Both the position numbers and the translations under genes were made by a program. Below the pieces are notes generated by a model. That model ran no database searches and was not told the origin of the DNA. It saw nothing but the letters and a program-made list of their open reading frames with translations. 18,169 nucleotides of DNA from Chitinophagaceae bacterium (GTDB lineage Bacteria > Bacteroidota > Bacteroidia > Chitinophagales > Chitinophagaceae), in the NCBI GenBank assembly GCA_947489175.1, contig CANLED010000013.1:1-18169 (forward strand), in the 5' to 3' direction. Within the stretch, counting starts at the first letter, position 1. Each line of letters begins with the position of its first letter. Of this stretch, positions 7,356 through 15,854 are shown in pieces.

Positions 7356-10300
7356 TTAAAGGATGATGAGCTTTTGTACCTTTTGCGTTGTTTGTCCAGC
7401 CGCGTTCCTAACCAACAGCCTATAAACATACATTCCAGACTGTGGCTTATTGTCATTTTCATCATGTCCATTCCAAACAACTTCGATAAAACGATTGGGT
7501 GCAGAATTTATTGTCTTATTGATTTTTTTTACCACCTGTCCTTGCAATGTAAGCACCTGTATCTCAACGTTTACCAAGCCAGTAAGGCCTGCCAATTGAA
7601 ACTGAAATACCGTTTGGTCAGTAACCGGATTGGGGTAGTTTTTAAGTTCAAGAACATCTGTATTTTTTTGGTAGACCACCTTAAAATCCAACTTACATTG
7701 ACCCGAATTGTTGAATACATCCCATGCCTTAAACGCCAATTGATGACTTCCTTCAGACATTTTTGGCAATTGAAATTTAACCGTTCCTTTAAGAAATCCA
7801 TTCAATTCAGGTTCATAAAAATCATTCAGTACATAGGTTTGCCTAACATTGTTGTCCAATACCGCGGTGATATCATGCCCTATTCCAATTCCTGAAACAT
7901 TGATATTGGAGGAATCTGATAATTTTAAAATCAGCAAAGGATTCTCCCCTACTATAGATCCATTGGCAAAGCTTGAATCATTTAAAAAACACTTAATTTC
8001 AGGCCCTTCCCCATCATTGATTGCCTCATTACCTAATCCTCCTATCTGAAATCCTTCCTCTGCACCAGAGGCATCGTACTGTCCATTTTCTGCATAATAG
8101 CTCAATTTCCCATTGCCGTAGGCGATGTTTACGTCTTTAGGAATGATGCATGTAAATGCAAATTTTCCATTTTCTGCTTTTACTTTCCCGCTGTATAAAA
8201 TATTTTCTTGGGTGGTAAAATTAGCTACTGTACTGAGAGGATCGTTTGCCAAGGTTTTAACAGTTGCTTTTTTATCAAATAAAATTGGATATACGTATCC
8301 GTTGAAATCATTGGCCAAACTGCCTTGGGGGGTAAGTATTTCACCAGTAAAAGTATATCTATTCAATGCTTTTAGTGTATCCTTGGCAGAATTTATTGGC
8401 TTTCCGTTGACGCTTTTGGTTATTATCTTATTTGCTGGCATTGCAAGTTTCATGGCTGGGTCGCCCAACAAAATAAATTTTCTTGCATTGGTATAATCAC
8501 CCGAAGTAGCCACTGTATAATTTTTTGAAGCCAACAAAGATTCTCCCAAAGTTGGAAACTGACCATTGCTATTCCTTTGCAAAGCAAACCTGAAATAATT
8601 GTTGTTGATAATTCTATTGCTTGATGCAAAAACCAACCTTGTTGTGGTAAGCAACCCAATGGCACCGGTTGACCTTCCTATCAACAAATCTTCTCCAATA
8701 GAAAGTTGTGTAGGGTCGTCAAATGGCGCAAAATCACAGGTTGCCGTTAAAAAAAGAGGTAGTCGGCTTTCATTTTCCCATCCTCCAATCATCTCCTTGT
8801 CTAATATTGCTTCTTGTGCTAACCGGATACTACCACCATGACCAGCATAGTTCCAAATTAAAGTACCTTGATTTATTGTTTGATTGATGGCGTTGTTAAC
8901 TGCGGGATACCTGCTTCCACCTGTACCGCCTTCTTGGGTATAGGCATCTAGGTAGATTTTTTTAAGGTTCAAGCTGGGGGCTTTTTCTTCGATCAAAGAT
9001 CCATGATATTCTGCATCATTCAAATGAATATTGTAGTCTTCGTCGTCTGCCACCAACGTAATTTTATTCCTCCATGCACCCAATGCGGGTGTGCTGTGAT
9101 ATGCCAAAATTTTATCTACGACTGTTTTAGCTTGTTCTAAATTACGGGCTGGAATTCTTCCGATGGCTATGTCTAACTTGGGTAAAATGATTGTTTTATT
9201 GATATCTTCATCATCATCCAAAAAACCAAAATAATCGTCTGTAACATAACTGGTTAATGGATCAAGTGATGATTCACTTTGATAGGATGGCAATTTATTG
9301 GTGATATTTCCCCCATTTTCTTTTAGAAGGTAGGATGCCGATCCAAATAACAACAGATATCGTGGGCGTTGGGTGATGTCTGAACCAGCCCTGTCATAAA
9401 ACATCTTAACAAAATTCCTAATAGCCGTTGGGTCTGGCGAACCAGAAGAAAACTCATTGTATATTTCATTTATATCAACCACTGTCGTTTTGAGGTTATC
9501 GTGTGCTTTGTGAAATACCGATAGCTTTTCAGCTTGTGCCATCAACGAGCCATGTGTAACTATCAGCATGTCGGCTTGGGGTAGGCCATGAAGGTTCTGA
9601 TTTTTTACTACCCCAACAATGTTAGGTTCAAGCAAATCTGATTGATTGAAAGCGATGTATTCCTGAAGGATGTCTGTGCTTGTATTAAATGAAGCAACAC
9701 CGTTTGAAATGGTCAATTTAACTGTCTTCGGCTCTGCTGCATTCGTTACTTGCCAAACCGAAATAGTTTGTGCTGGATTTTTGATAACGAAGGTAGAAAC
9801 TGCATTTTTTGCAACAGAGCCCTTATCTCTGAAACTGATTTGATTTAATCCCTGCATGTCTAGTGGCCGGCGAAAAAACACATCAAACCAATTGATCCAA
9901 GCCTTTGCATTTATACTTCCCGGGGAAAATTTATACGCAATTTCGAGTTTATTTCCGTTAAAAACTCCACTAGCACTCAACAAGCTGGTGTTGGCAACTT
10001 GTTCTATAAGTGTGCCCACTAAGGGTAATGTTTTATGTTCGATCACGGGTTGTCCATTTGCGACAACCGTTATTTTATTAGATTGTCCAGCACTTCGTCC
10101 AATTACTTCACTCGTGATTGTAAATTCTCGTGTTTTACTCACTCCATTGAAAGAGATGTTAAAATTCCTTTGAAGAACACCCGCTTGTTCATTTAATTCT
10201 TCTCCGTACCATTCCCTTCCGCTCTTTAAAAAATTGATGCTATCAAGTTCATGATGAAAGTGATCATCAAACTCTTCTACAGTACTGTTGGCAGGATTTG

Positions 10301-10775
10301 CCGCAACTAGCTCAGTAGTACGTTTCCCTTTTATAGTACCAACAGAAACATAATAATATGCTTTGGAAGCATATGGGTTTTTAACAAACTTAAATTTTGA
10401 AGACAAACTATCAAACTTCCATTGGTCGGAACCCGGTGCATAAAACAACAAATAATCGTTGCCATCTAAAAAACCATCGCCACCATCTAAAACAGAAATA
10501 GCCTTTTCAATTAAATCGTCGGCAGCAACAGATGAATTATCAGTAGGCAAAACGCCTCCCCCATTTCCCAAAAGGCGTATCCCATCCGCATTGATCTTCC
10601 CCACAAAGCCCATCTTTTTCATTGTGGCCGCATCAATTTTATATATTCCAGATTTTTCTACAGCAATTTTCACCCATTGGGAGGTCGACAAAACAGATTT
10701 GTTTATATATGGCCGTTGTGCAGAGGCCAAAAAGACAATTCCAAGTTGGACAATTATGATAAGTAATCTTTTCAT
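7356..10775 (-). CDS. porU: Type IX secretion C-terminal signal peptidase PorU
   Basis: A 1139-residue C25 (gingipain-like) cysteine peptidase of the T9SS attachment complex. PorU removes the C-terminal sorting domain of secreted cargo and joins the cargo to a surface lipid or polysaccharide. Residues 1-19 form the signal peptide. The catalytic domain covers about 400-775, with His646 in NYAGHGG and Cys680 in TATCDFAPFDDP, so both catalytic residues are present. Beta-sandwich modules follow. Residues about 1047-1139 are a type A sorting-like domain (YPNPVTDQ, ending QKVQKLIIL), which PorU keeps rather than cleaving. It heads the porU-porV unit and is divergent from gldJ, an arrangement also known in flavobacteria. 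On the minus strand TAAATTTG (10796-10789) matches a -7 box, but no -33 TTG was found and the leader would be very short. Confidence 0.95.
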   Translation of the reverse strand: MKRLLIIIVQLGIVFLASAQRPYINKSVLSTSQWVKIAVEKSGIYKIDAATMKKMGFVGKINADGIRLLGNGGGVLPTDNSSVAADDLIEKAISVLDGGDGFLDGNDYLLFYAPGSDQWKFDSLSSKFKFVKNPYASKAYYYVSVGTIKGKRTTELVAANPANSTVEEFDDHFHHELDSINFLKSGREWYGEELNEQAGVLQRNFNISFNGVSKTREFTITSEVIGRSAGQSNKITVVANGQPVIEHKTLPLVGTLIEQVANTSLLSASGVFNGNKLEIAYKFSPGSINAKAWINWFDVFFRRPLDMQGLNQISFRDKGSVAKNAVSTFVIKNPAQTISVWQVTNAAEPKTVKLTISNGVASFNTSTDILQEYIAFNQSDLLEPNIVGVVKNQNLHGLPQADMLIVTHGSLMAQAEKLSVFHKAHDNLKTTVVDINEIYNEFSSGSPDPTAIRNFVKMFYDRAGSDITQRPRYLLLFGSASYLLKENGGNITNKLPSYQSESSLDPLTSYVTDDYFGFLDDDEDINKTIILPKLDIAIGRIPARNLEQAKTVVDKILAYHSTPALGAWRNKITLVADDEDYNIHLNDAEYHGSLIEEKAPSLNLKKIYLDAYTQEGGTGGSRYPAVNNAINQTINQGTLIWNYAGHGGSIRLAQEAILDKEMIGGWENESRLPLFLTATCDFAPFDDPTQLSIGEDLLIGRSTGAIGLLTTTRLVFASSNRIINNNYFRFALQRNSNGQFPTLGESLLASKNYTVATSGDYTNARKFILLGDPAMKLAMPANKIITKSVNGKPINSAKDTLKALNRYTFTGEILTPQGSLANDFNGYVYPILFDKKATVKTLANDPLSTVANFTTQENILYSGKVKAENGKFAFTCIIPKDVNIAYGNGKLSYYAENGQYDASGAEEGFQIGGLGNEAINDGEGPEIKCFLNDSSFANGSIVGENPLLILKLSDSSNINVSGIGIGHDITAVLDNNVRQTYVLNDFYEPELNGFLKGTVKFQLPKMSEGSHQLAFKAWDVFNNSGQCKLDFKVVYQKNTDVLELKNYPNPVTDQTVFQFQLAGLTGLVNVEIQVLTLQGQVVKKINKTINSAPNRFIEVVWNGHDENDNKPQSGMYVYRLLVRNAAGQTTQKVQKLIIL

Positions 10776-10780
10776 ACTGG

Positions 10781-10807
10781 TTAGTAAACAAATTTAGCAT
10801 TTACTAA
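10781..10807. promoter_or_regulatory. porU: 8-bp inverted repeat upstream of porU
   Basis: TTAGTAAA at 10781-10788 and TTTACTAA at 10800-10807 are perfect inverted repeats with an 11-base spacer. The spacer contains the possible porU -7 box (TAAATTTG, minus strand, 10796-10789). Symmetry around a promoter element suggests an operator, but AT-rich DNA yields short palindromes by chance, so support is weak. Confidence 0.3.
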
Positions 10808-10829
10808 ACATAAAAATTGAGTTAAAGCA

Positions 10830-10860
10830 TTGAATAGATTCAATTTAACACTTACATTTG
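10830..10860 (+). promoter_or_regulatory. gldJ: Bacteroidota-type promoter for gldJ
   Basis: TTG at 10830-10832, a 20-base spacer, then TACATTTG at 10853-10860, which matches all fixed positions of the -7 consensus TAnnTTTG. Spacing agrees with the known 19-21 bases for the primary sigma factor of this phylum. Transcription would start about 10866, giving a leader of roughly 70 bases before the gldJ ATG. Confidence 0.6.
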
Positions 10861-10938
10861 TTGTGAACAGGGAGTATTTTGAACAATATTCTTTTATAAT
10901 TTCCGTTAAGAAACTTTATCCTAAACAAAGTCAACTTT

Positions 10939-12483
10939 ATGAGGAACCTTTGGTATCTGACCACAATCGTAGTATTATTTAGCGCATGTAAAGGCGGACT
11001 TCCTTTTGCAAAAAAGAAGTATGAAAAATCCAGTGCAACAGGCTGGAATTATAGTGACAAAAATATGGGGGCTTTTTATAAGTCGCCTGTAAAAGAACAA
11101 GCCACTGGGCCTGGCCTTGTATTTGTTCAAGGAGGTACCTTTTCTATGGGAGCCACAGAAGAGGATGTAATGGGAGATTGGAACAATGTGCCTAGAAGGG
11201 TAACTGTTTCTTCCTTTTATATCGACAAAACAGAAGTTGCCAATATTCATTACAGAGAGTATTTGAGTTGGATTGAAAGAACTTTTGAAGATGAACAATA
11301 TGTAAAGGTTGTTGACGGTGCAAAACCAGATACACTTGTATGGAGGAGCGAACTTTCTGCCAATGAGCCGTTAGTTGAATATTACTTGAGGCATCCATCA
11401 TATGATTTCTATCCAGTAGTGGGTGTTTCATGGAGGCAAGCAAGTGATTTTTGTATCTGGAGAGGAAGCAGGGTAAATGAATTGATATTGGTTGAAAAAG
11501 GTTATGCCAACAAGAACCAGGTCAAAACCATTCAAGGTCAAGGTGAAGAAAACTTCAATACAAAATCATATTTGTTGGGATTGTATGCTCCACAGGCGAG
11601 CAAACCTAAGAAAAATGCTTTGCAAGATGAAAACGGAAGACCAAGAACAACCATAAAATTAGAAGACGGTATATTATTTCCAGACTACAGGCTTCCAACA
11701 GAAGCAGAGTGGGAATATGCAGCTTTGGGATACATTAAGCAAAATCCAAATGTAAAAGTGAAGGAAGGCAAGCGTGGAGAAGAGCTTATCATGAACCGCC
11801 AGGTTTATACATGGTCTAGTAATGTAAATGGACTTAGAGACAATAGGTTTGGAAGCTGGCAAGGAAAGTTCAATGCTAACTTCAAACGTGGTAATGGTGA
11901 CTATATGGGTACTGCAGGTGGATTGAACGATAATTCAGCATTTACAGGACCAGTAGATGCTTTCTTACCAAATGGATTTGGATTATTCAACATGTCTGGA
12001 AACGTAAATGAGTGGGTTTCCGATGTATTCAGGCCATTGTCTAGCTTAGATGTTGACGATTTAAATCCATATCGTGGTAATGTTTTCAAAAAATTAGAAA
12101 AAGACGCCAACAATGAATATCAGCGCGACAGCATTGGAAAGGTGAAATCAGTTGCAGTAACGGATGAGGAATCTAAGAAAAGATTAAACTACCAGAAAGG
12201 CAATGTAATCAATTACAAAGATGGTGACACAACTTCAATGGTAAGTTATGGCTATGGCAATACAACATTGGTAAATGATAAGTCACGTGTAATCAAAGGC
12301 GGAAGTTGGGATGACAGGGCCTACTGGCTTGGACCAGGTACAAGAAGATACATGGATGAAGATCAATCTGCTTCAACAGTTGGATTCAGGTGTGCAATGG
12401 ATCGCTTTGGTAGCCAAGAAGGAAATGGCTTTAAAAATGGCAACAACTTCAGCAACAGAAGGCAGAATACGAGGAAGAAATAA
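10939..12483 (+). CDS. gldJ: Gliding motility / T9SS lipoprotein GldJ
   Basis: A 514-residue lipoprotein of the formylglycine-generating-enzyme (SUMF1) fold. In Flavobacterium GldJ is needed for gliding and for stability of other motility and secretion proteins such as GldK; it is not known to be an enzyme. The signal peptide ends in the lipobox LFSAC with Cys17. SUMF1 signatures run in order: VFVQGGTFSMGATEED (61-76), FYIDKTEVANIHYREYL (93-109), RLPTEAEWEYAALG (251-264), GLFNMSGNVNEWVSDVF (348-364) and VIKGGSWDDRAYW (451-463) with TVGFRCAMD (480-488). The insert at about 365-450 is charged. GldK is the paralogue to exclude; the divergent porU-porV and downstream murF are the gldJ context. 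It has its own promoter and terminator. Presence of gldJ does not by itself prove gliding. Confidence 0.9.
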   Translation: MRNLWYLTTIVVLFSACKGGLPFAKKKYEKSSATGWNYSDKNMGAFYKSPVKEQATGPGLVFVQGGTFSMGATEEDVMGDWNNVPRRVTVSSFYIDKTEVANIHYREYLSWIERTFEDEQYVKVVDGAKPDTLVWRSELSANEPLVEYYLRHPSYDFYPVVGVSWRQASDFCIWRGSRVNELILVEKGYANKNQVKTIQGQGEENFNTKSYLLGLYAPQASKPKKNALQDENGRPRTTIKLEDGILFPDYRLPTEAEWEYAALGYIKQNPNVKVKEGKRGEELIMNRQVYTWSSNVNGLRDNRFGSWQGKFNANFKRGNGDYMGTAGGLNDNSAFTGPVDAFLPNGFGLFNMSGNVNEWVSDVFRPLSSLDVDDLNPYRGNVFKKLEKDANNEYQRDSIGKVKSVAVTDEESKKRLNYQKGNVINYKDGDTTSMVSYGYGNTTLVNDKSRVIKGGSWDDRAYWLGPGTRRYMDEDQSASTVGFRCAMDRFGSQEGNGFKNGNNFSNRRQNTRKK

Positions 12484-12501
12484 AAAATTGATAAAAAATT
12501 G

Positions 12502-12536
12502 AAACCGTCTCATGTATCATGAGGCGGTTTTTTTTT
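12502..12536 (+). terminator. Rho-independent terminator after gldJ
   Basis: AAACCGTCTCATG (12502-12514), loop TAT, and CATGAGGCGGTTT (12518-12530) form a 13-bp stem with one G-T pair, running into nine consecutive T at 12528-12536. It starts 18 bases after the gldJ stop. Confidence 0.92.
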
Positions 12537-12567
12537 GTTTATGGCCTAGATTGAATGTTTTTATTCC

Positions 12568-12597
12568 CATCCACGTCTCCCGAAGGGGACGGGGATG
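12568..12597. repeat. GC-rich imperfect palindrome between gldJ and murF
   Basis: CATCCACGTCTCC at 12568-12580 pairs with GGGGACGGGGATG at 12585-12597: 13 positions with one mismatch and one G-T pair around a CGAA-type loop. It lies in non-coding DNA after the gldJ terminator and resembles the GC-rich palindrome at 34-53 in composition. Confidence 0.55.
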
Positions 12598-12628
12598 ATT
12601 AGTTCAAAAAGAAGTTTGTTCGTAAAAA

Positions 12629-12698
12629 CCTCACCTTCCTCTTCGAGAGAAGGTGAGGGGAAATGGAGTATATCTTCGAGAGAAGGTGAGTGGAAATG
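12629..12698. repeat. Hairpin plus 25-bp direct repeat upstream of murF
   Basis: CCTCACCTTC (12629-12638) and GAAGGTGAGG (12649-12658) form a perfect 10-bp stem. The right half of this hairpin, from CTTCGAGAG at 12641 to 12665, is repeated at 12674-12698 with one mismatch in 25 bases, a 33-base offset. The second copy lacks the left stem arm. This looks like a dispersed palindromic element with a partial duplication. It ends 57 bases before the murF ATG. Confidence 0.65.
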
Positions 12699-12743
12699 AA
12701 CCCCAGGCTATTGAAGATTCAGAATTACTAGCAAAAATCATAT

Positions 12744-12751
12744 TACCTTTG
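12744..12751 (+). promoter_or_regulatory. murF: Possible -7 box directly before murF
   Basis: TACCTTTG fits TAnnTTTG and is followed by GCAGC and the ATG, so transcription would begin almost at the start codon. No TTG is found 19-21 bases upstream. Short or absent leaders with a TTTGCA tail are common in this phylum, but this is a weak call. Confidence 0.35.
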
Positions 12752-12755
12752 CAGC

Positions 12756-14042
12756 ATGCAGATAGAAAGGCTGTATAAGATTTTTAAGGCGCATCCATGC
12801 GTTCAAACAGATACCAGGGCATTGGCAGAAGGACAAATATTTTTTGCCCTAAAAGGTCCAAATTTCAATGGAAATACATTTGCAAGCAAGGCTTTGGAGT
12901 TAGGGGCCGTTGCGGTGGTTGTGGATGAAGAAACAGGCATAGCTGATGAAAGAATATTTCAAGTAGAAGATGTTTTATCCGCCCTTCAGTCATTGGCACT
13001 TCACCACCGAAAACAATTCAATATCCCATTTATAGCCATCACAGGTAGCAATGGAAAAACAACCACCAAAGAATTGATCCATGTGGTGTTGTCATCAACC
13101 TACAAAACATACACAACAAAAGGAAATCTAAACAACCACATTGGAGTTCCGTTGACCATCCTATCCATAAAAGAAGATGCAGAAATGGCATTGATTGAGA
13201 TGGGAGCAAATCACCAAAAAGAGATCGAAAGTTATTGCAAGATAGCATTGCCAACGCATGGCATCATCAACAATTGCGGAAAGGCACATTTAGAAGGCTT
13301 TGGAGGAATAGAAGGTATAAGAAAAGGGAAGGGAGAATTATTTGATTTTTTGGCATCAAACCAAGGGAAAGCAATTATCAACAGCGACTTAGACTATCTC
13401 CTAACCATGAGCAAAAAAATCGAACATGTGCTTTATTATGGTAATACGTTGGGGAAAATCAAAACTTCAATTATCAAATCAGAACCATTCTTATTAGTAG
13501 AGGTTGAAAATAATACCATGGATAACCTTAAGATTCAAACCCAATTGGTAGGATCTTATAATAAACCCAATGTTGAAGCGGCAATAGCCGTAGGGATTGA
13601 GTTTGGCATATCTATAGAAAAAATAAAAAAGGCAATAGAAAACTATCAACCAGACAATGCAAGGTCTCAAATGATTACCAAGGGTTCAAATAAAATCATC
13701 TTGGATGCATACAATGCAAACCCCAGCAGCATGCAAGTGGCGCTTGAGAATTTTGCTGAACAACAGGACAAAAACAAATATCTTTTTTTGGGCGCTATGA
13801 TGGAGCTGGGAGAATATTCTATCAAAGAACATGAAAATATTATATCATCACTGGTTGAAAAAAATTTAAAAAACACAATACTTGTTGGAGGTGATTTTGG
13901 AAAGATCAAACATCCTTTCGTTTATTTTGAAAGCGCAGACAGTGCTCGTGATTGGTTAAAAGACAACCCAATTGAAAATGCTTTAATTCTCATCAAAGGA
14001 TCTAGAAGCACAAAAATGGAAAAAATATTAGAATTGCTCTAA
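12756..14042 (+). CDS. murF: UDP-N-acetylmuramoyl-tripeptide--D-alanyl-D-alanine ligase
   Basis: A 428-residue Mur ligase that adds D-Ala-D-Ala to the UDP-MurNAc-tripeptide using ATP, the last cytoplasmic step of the peptidoglycan nucleotide precursor. The N-terminal UDP-binding domain (1-85) shows DTRALAEGQIFFALKG. The P-loop is GSNGKTTT at 97-104, preceded by FIAIT. The central domain has TKGNLNNHIGVPLTIL and EMGANHQKEI. NCGKAHLEGFGG and RKGKGELF follow, and the C-terminal domain carries LDAYNANPSSM. Length is slightly short of the proteobacterial enzyme but normal for Bacteroidota. It follows gldJ, as in flavobacteria, although the terminator and repeats between them suggest separate transcription. 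Confidence 0.95.
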   Translation: MQIERLYKIFKAHPCVQTDTRALAEGQIFFALKGPNFNGNTFASKALELGAVAVVVDEETGIADERIFQVEDVLSALQSLALHHRKQFNIPFIAITGSNGKTTTKELIHVVLSSTYKTYTTKGNLNNHIGVPLTILSIKEDAEMALIEMGANHQKEIESYCKIALPTHGIINNCGKAHLEGFGGIEGIRKGKGELFDFLASNQGKAIINSDLDYLLTMSKKIEHVLYYGNTLGKIKTSIIKSEPFLLVEVENNTMDNLKIQTQLVGSYNKPNVEAAIAVGIEFGISIEKIKKAIENYQPDNARSQMITKGSNKIILDAYNANPSSMQVALENFAEQQDKNKYLFLGAMMELGEYSIKEHENIISSLVEKNLKNTILVGGDFGKIKHPFVYFESADSARDWLKDNPIENALILIKGSRSTKMEKILELL

Positions 14043-14096
14043 TGCAACAGATGATACAAGGAAAAAATTAGTGCATAATAAATTGCAATCAAAATT

Positions 14097-14504
14097 ATGG
14101 GAAAGTTAAGCAACACTTATTTGGCCGCTGTTTTTAATAATAAATGTCCACGCTGTAGAGAAGGTAAAATTTATGAATCGCCGAATGCTTATAAATATGG
14201 ACAAACAATCAAGATGAATGAAGTTTGTCCAGTTTGCAAACAACCTACTGAAATAGAAGTTGGCTTTTACTATGGAACAGGCTATGTTAGCTATGCTTTG
14301 TCTGTTGCCTTCAGCGTAGCTACACTTGTAGCTTGGTGGGTAATTATTGGACTTTCATTAGACGACAACAGATTTTTTTGGTGGATGGGCATCAACGCAG
14401 TTGTAATGCTAGCCTTGCAGCCTTTATTTATGAGATTATCTAGAACACTGTGGCTGTCTTGGTTTGTCTCTTATGATAAAAATTGGAAAGAAAACCAGTT
14501 GTAA
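14097..14504 (+). CDS. DUF983 membrane protein with zinc-ribbon cysteines
   Basis: A 135-residue protein of unknown function. The N-terminal part holds two CxxC pairs, Cys17/Cys20 (CPRC) and Cys44/Cys47 (CPVC), which look like a zinc ribbon. Two membrane helices follow, about 62-86 (SYALSVAFSVATLVAWWVII) and 93-112. The C-terminus is basic and aromatic. This matches the DUF983 family. It starts 54 bp after murF in the same direction and may be read from the same transcript, but nothing in the sequence gives a role. Confidence 0.8.
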   Translation: MGKLSNTYLAAVFNNKCPRCREGKIYESPNAYKYGQTIKMNEVCPVCKQPTEIEVGFYYGTGYVSYALSVAFSVATLVAWWVIIGLSLDDNRFFWWMGINAVVMLALQPLFMRLSRTLWLSWFVSYDKNWKENQL

Positions 14505-14539
14505 TAGCTAAAAATAGTTATTCCTAAACAATAACACAA

Positions 14540-14569
14540 TTGGTAATAAATAGAAATAAGTTACCTTAG
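14540..14569 (+). promoter_or_regulatory. Possible promoter for the TlpA-like gene
   Basis: TTG at 14540-14542, a 19-base spacer and TACCTTAG at 14562-14569, which misses one fixed position of TAnnTTTG. Spacing is right, and the start site would leave a leader of about 23 bases before the ATG at 14599. Confidence 0.42.
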
Positions 14570-14598
14570 AAGCAATCAATAACAAACAACCACATAAC

Positions 14599-15738
14599 AT
14601 GAAAAGAATTCTTTTTGCATTATTTGCTATGGTCACATTAGGTGTTCAGGCACAAAAACAATACCTCATCAAGGGAGATGTAAGCAAAGTAAAGGACCCC
14701 ATTAACAAGGTTTACTTGTCATATTATGCCGATGGTAAATCGACACAAGACAGTGCCATGGTAATCGATGGGAAATATGAATTTAAAGGAGTAGTGAGTG
14801 ATCCGGTGATGGCGAATTTGAGGGCTAGTTATGCATCAGATACATCATCGAAAACAAAAAGGATGGTATCTTATGCAAAAGATGTGGCTGGTATTTTCAT
14901 AGAGAACTCAAAAATCAACATCAACAATATAGATTCATTCTCTAATGTTACCATCAAAGGTTCTAAGGCACATGCTGAATATTTGAAATTGAAGGATGTG
15001 ACCAAAGACATTACCGCCAAGATGGGTGTATTGAACAAGGAATACAGCGAGCTATACAAAAAGAAGGATGATGCAGGGATGAAAAGGGTTGATGATGAAT
15101 TTGAAAAAGTAGATGCAGAAATGAAGCTGAAGTATAAAGAATATTTGAAAACAAACACAAATTCACCAATTGGAATTTATGCATTTAAGCAATATGCAGG
15201 GTACGACATCAATGCAGATGATGCAGAACCTATTTTTCTTGCACTCTCTGAGACGATCAGAAATTCAGCTGGAGGAAAAGAAATGACAGAAAAAATTGAG
15301 ATCGCAAAGAAAACAGGTGTTGGAAGAATTGCCATGGAATTCACCCAAAATGACACACTTGGTAATCCTATTTCATTGTCATCTTTTCGTGGTAAATATT
15401 TATTGATTGATTTCTGGGCCAGCTGGTGCGGACCATGCCGCCAAGAAAATCCAAATGTGGTGTTGGCATTCAACAAATACAACAACAAAGGATTTGATGT
15501 ATTGGGCGTTTCGTTGGATCAACCAACAGGAAAAGAAAAATGGTTGAAAGCAATACATGATGATAAATTAACATGGACACAGGTATCAGACTTACAATAT
15601 TGGAAAAATGCAGTATCTGTTATGTACGGAATACAAGCAATTCCTCAGAATTTCTTGCTCGATCCACAAGGGAAGATAATAGGCAAGAACCTAAGGGGTG
15701 AAGCGTTGAATAAGAAGTTGGAAGAGCTCTTCCGTTAA
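14599..15738 (+). CDS. Periplasmic TlpA-like thiol-disulfide oxidoreductase with DUF4369 domain
   Basis: A 379-residue exported protein. The signal peptide is 1-19 (ending GVQAQ). A DUF4369 domain covers about 20-125 (YLIKGDVSKVKDPINKVYLS, then DGKYEFKGVV), a lysine-rich helical linker about 125-240, and an AhpC/TSA-type thioredoxin fold about 240-379. The redox motif is CGPC at Cys277-Cys280 within DFWASWCGPCRQENP, and the cis-proline loop is IQAIPQ with Pro349. Such proteins reduce disulfides outside the cytoplasm, for example in cytochrome c or envelope protein maturation. Bacteroidota carry many paralogues and I cannot assign a substrate. The gene appears to be its own unit, with a promoter-like sequence upstream and a 28-bp hairpin starting at the base after its stop codon. 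Confidence 0.88.
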   Translation: MKRILFALFAMVTLGVQAQKQYLIKGDVSKVKDPINKVYLSYYADGKSTQDSAMVIDGKYEFKGVVSDPVMANLRASYASDTSSKTKRMVSYAKDVAGIFIENSKININNIDSFSNVTIKGSKAHAEYLKLKDVTKDITAKMGVLNKEYSELYKKKDDAGMKRVDDEFEKVDAEMKLKYKEYLKTNTNSPIGIYAFKQYAGYDINADDAEPIFLALSETIRNSAGGKEMTEKIEIAKKTGVGRIAMEFTQNDTLGNPISLSSFRGKYLLIDFWASWCGPCRQENPNVVLAFNKYNNKGFDVLGVSLDQPTGKEKWLKAIHDDKLTWTQVSDLQYWKNAVSVMYGIQAIPQNFLLDPQGKIIGKNLRGEALNKKLEELFR

Positions 15739-15816
15739 AGTTTAAAGTTTTTTGTTTAAGGTTTAAAGATTGAAGCCAAGCCTGATTATTAAACCTTAAA
15801 CAAAAAACTTTAAACT
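15739..15816. repeat. 28-bp perfect inverted repeat between the TlpA-like gene and fba
   Basis: Arms 15739-15766 and 15789-15816 are exact reverse complements over 28 bases, with a 22-base loop. The arms are built from GTTTAA cores (AGTTTAAAG, GTTTAAGG). The left arm begins immediately after the TAA stop of the TlpA-like gene and the right arm ends 38 bases before the fba ATG. There is no G+C-rich stem with a T-tract, so it is not a standard terminator, but so long a hairpin could still stop or stabilise a transcript. It resembles the repeat on the other side of fba: both share GGTTTAAAG in the left half and CCTGATTA at the start of the right half. Confidence 0.9.
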
Positions 15817-15854
15817 AAAACAACGATATTTGCACCCTCTTAAACAACAAAAAA

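Noticed and set aside
7308..7895. Plus-strand open frame opposite the porU C-terminal region
   Set aside because: It is antisense to the conserved sorting domain, has biased composition typical of a shadow frame, and has no recognisable domain.
12311..12502. Second gene overlapping the gldJ 3' end in another frame
   Set aside because: It is out of frame with strongly conserved SUMF1 sequence of gldJ and has no family features.
14506..14518. Terminator hairpin after the DUF983 gene (AATAGCTA / TAGTTATT region)
   Set aside because: The stem is short, AT-only apart from one or two pairs, and has no T-tract behind it.
15824..15832. Promoter -7 box for fba
   Set aside because: GATATTTG misses a fixed base of TAnnTTTG and there is no TTG at the right distance; upstream sequence is the hairpin arm.
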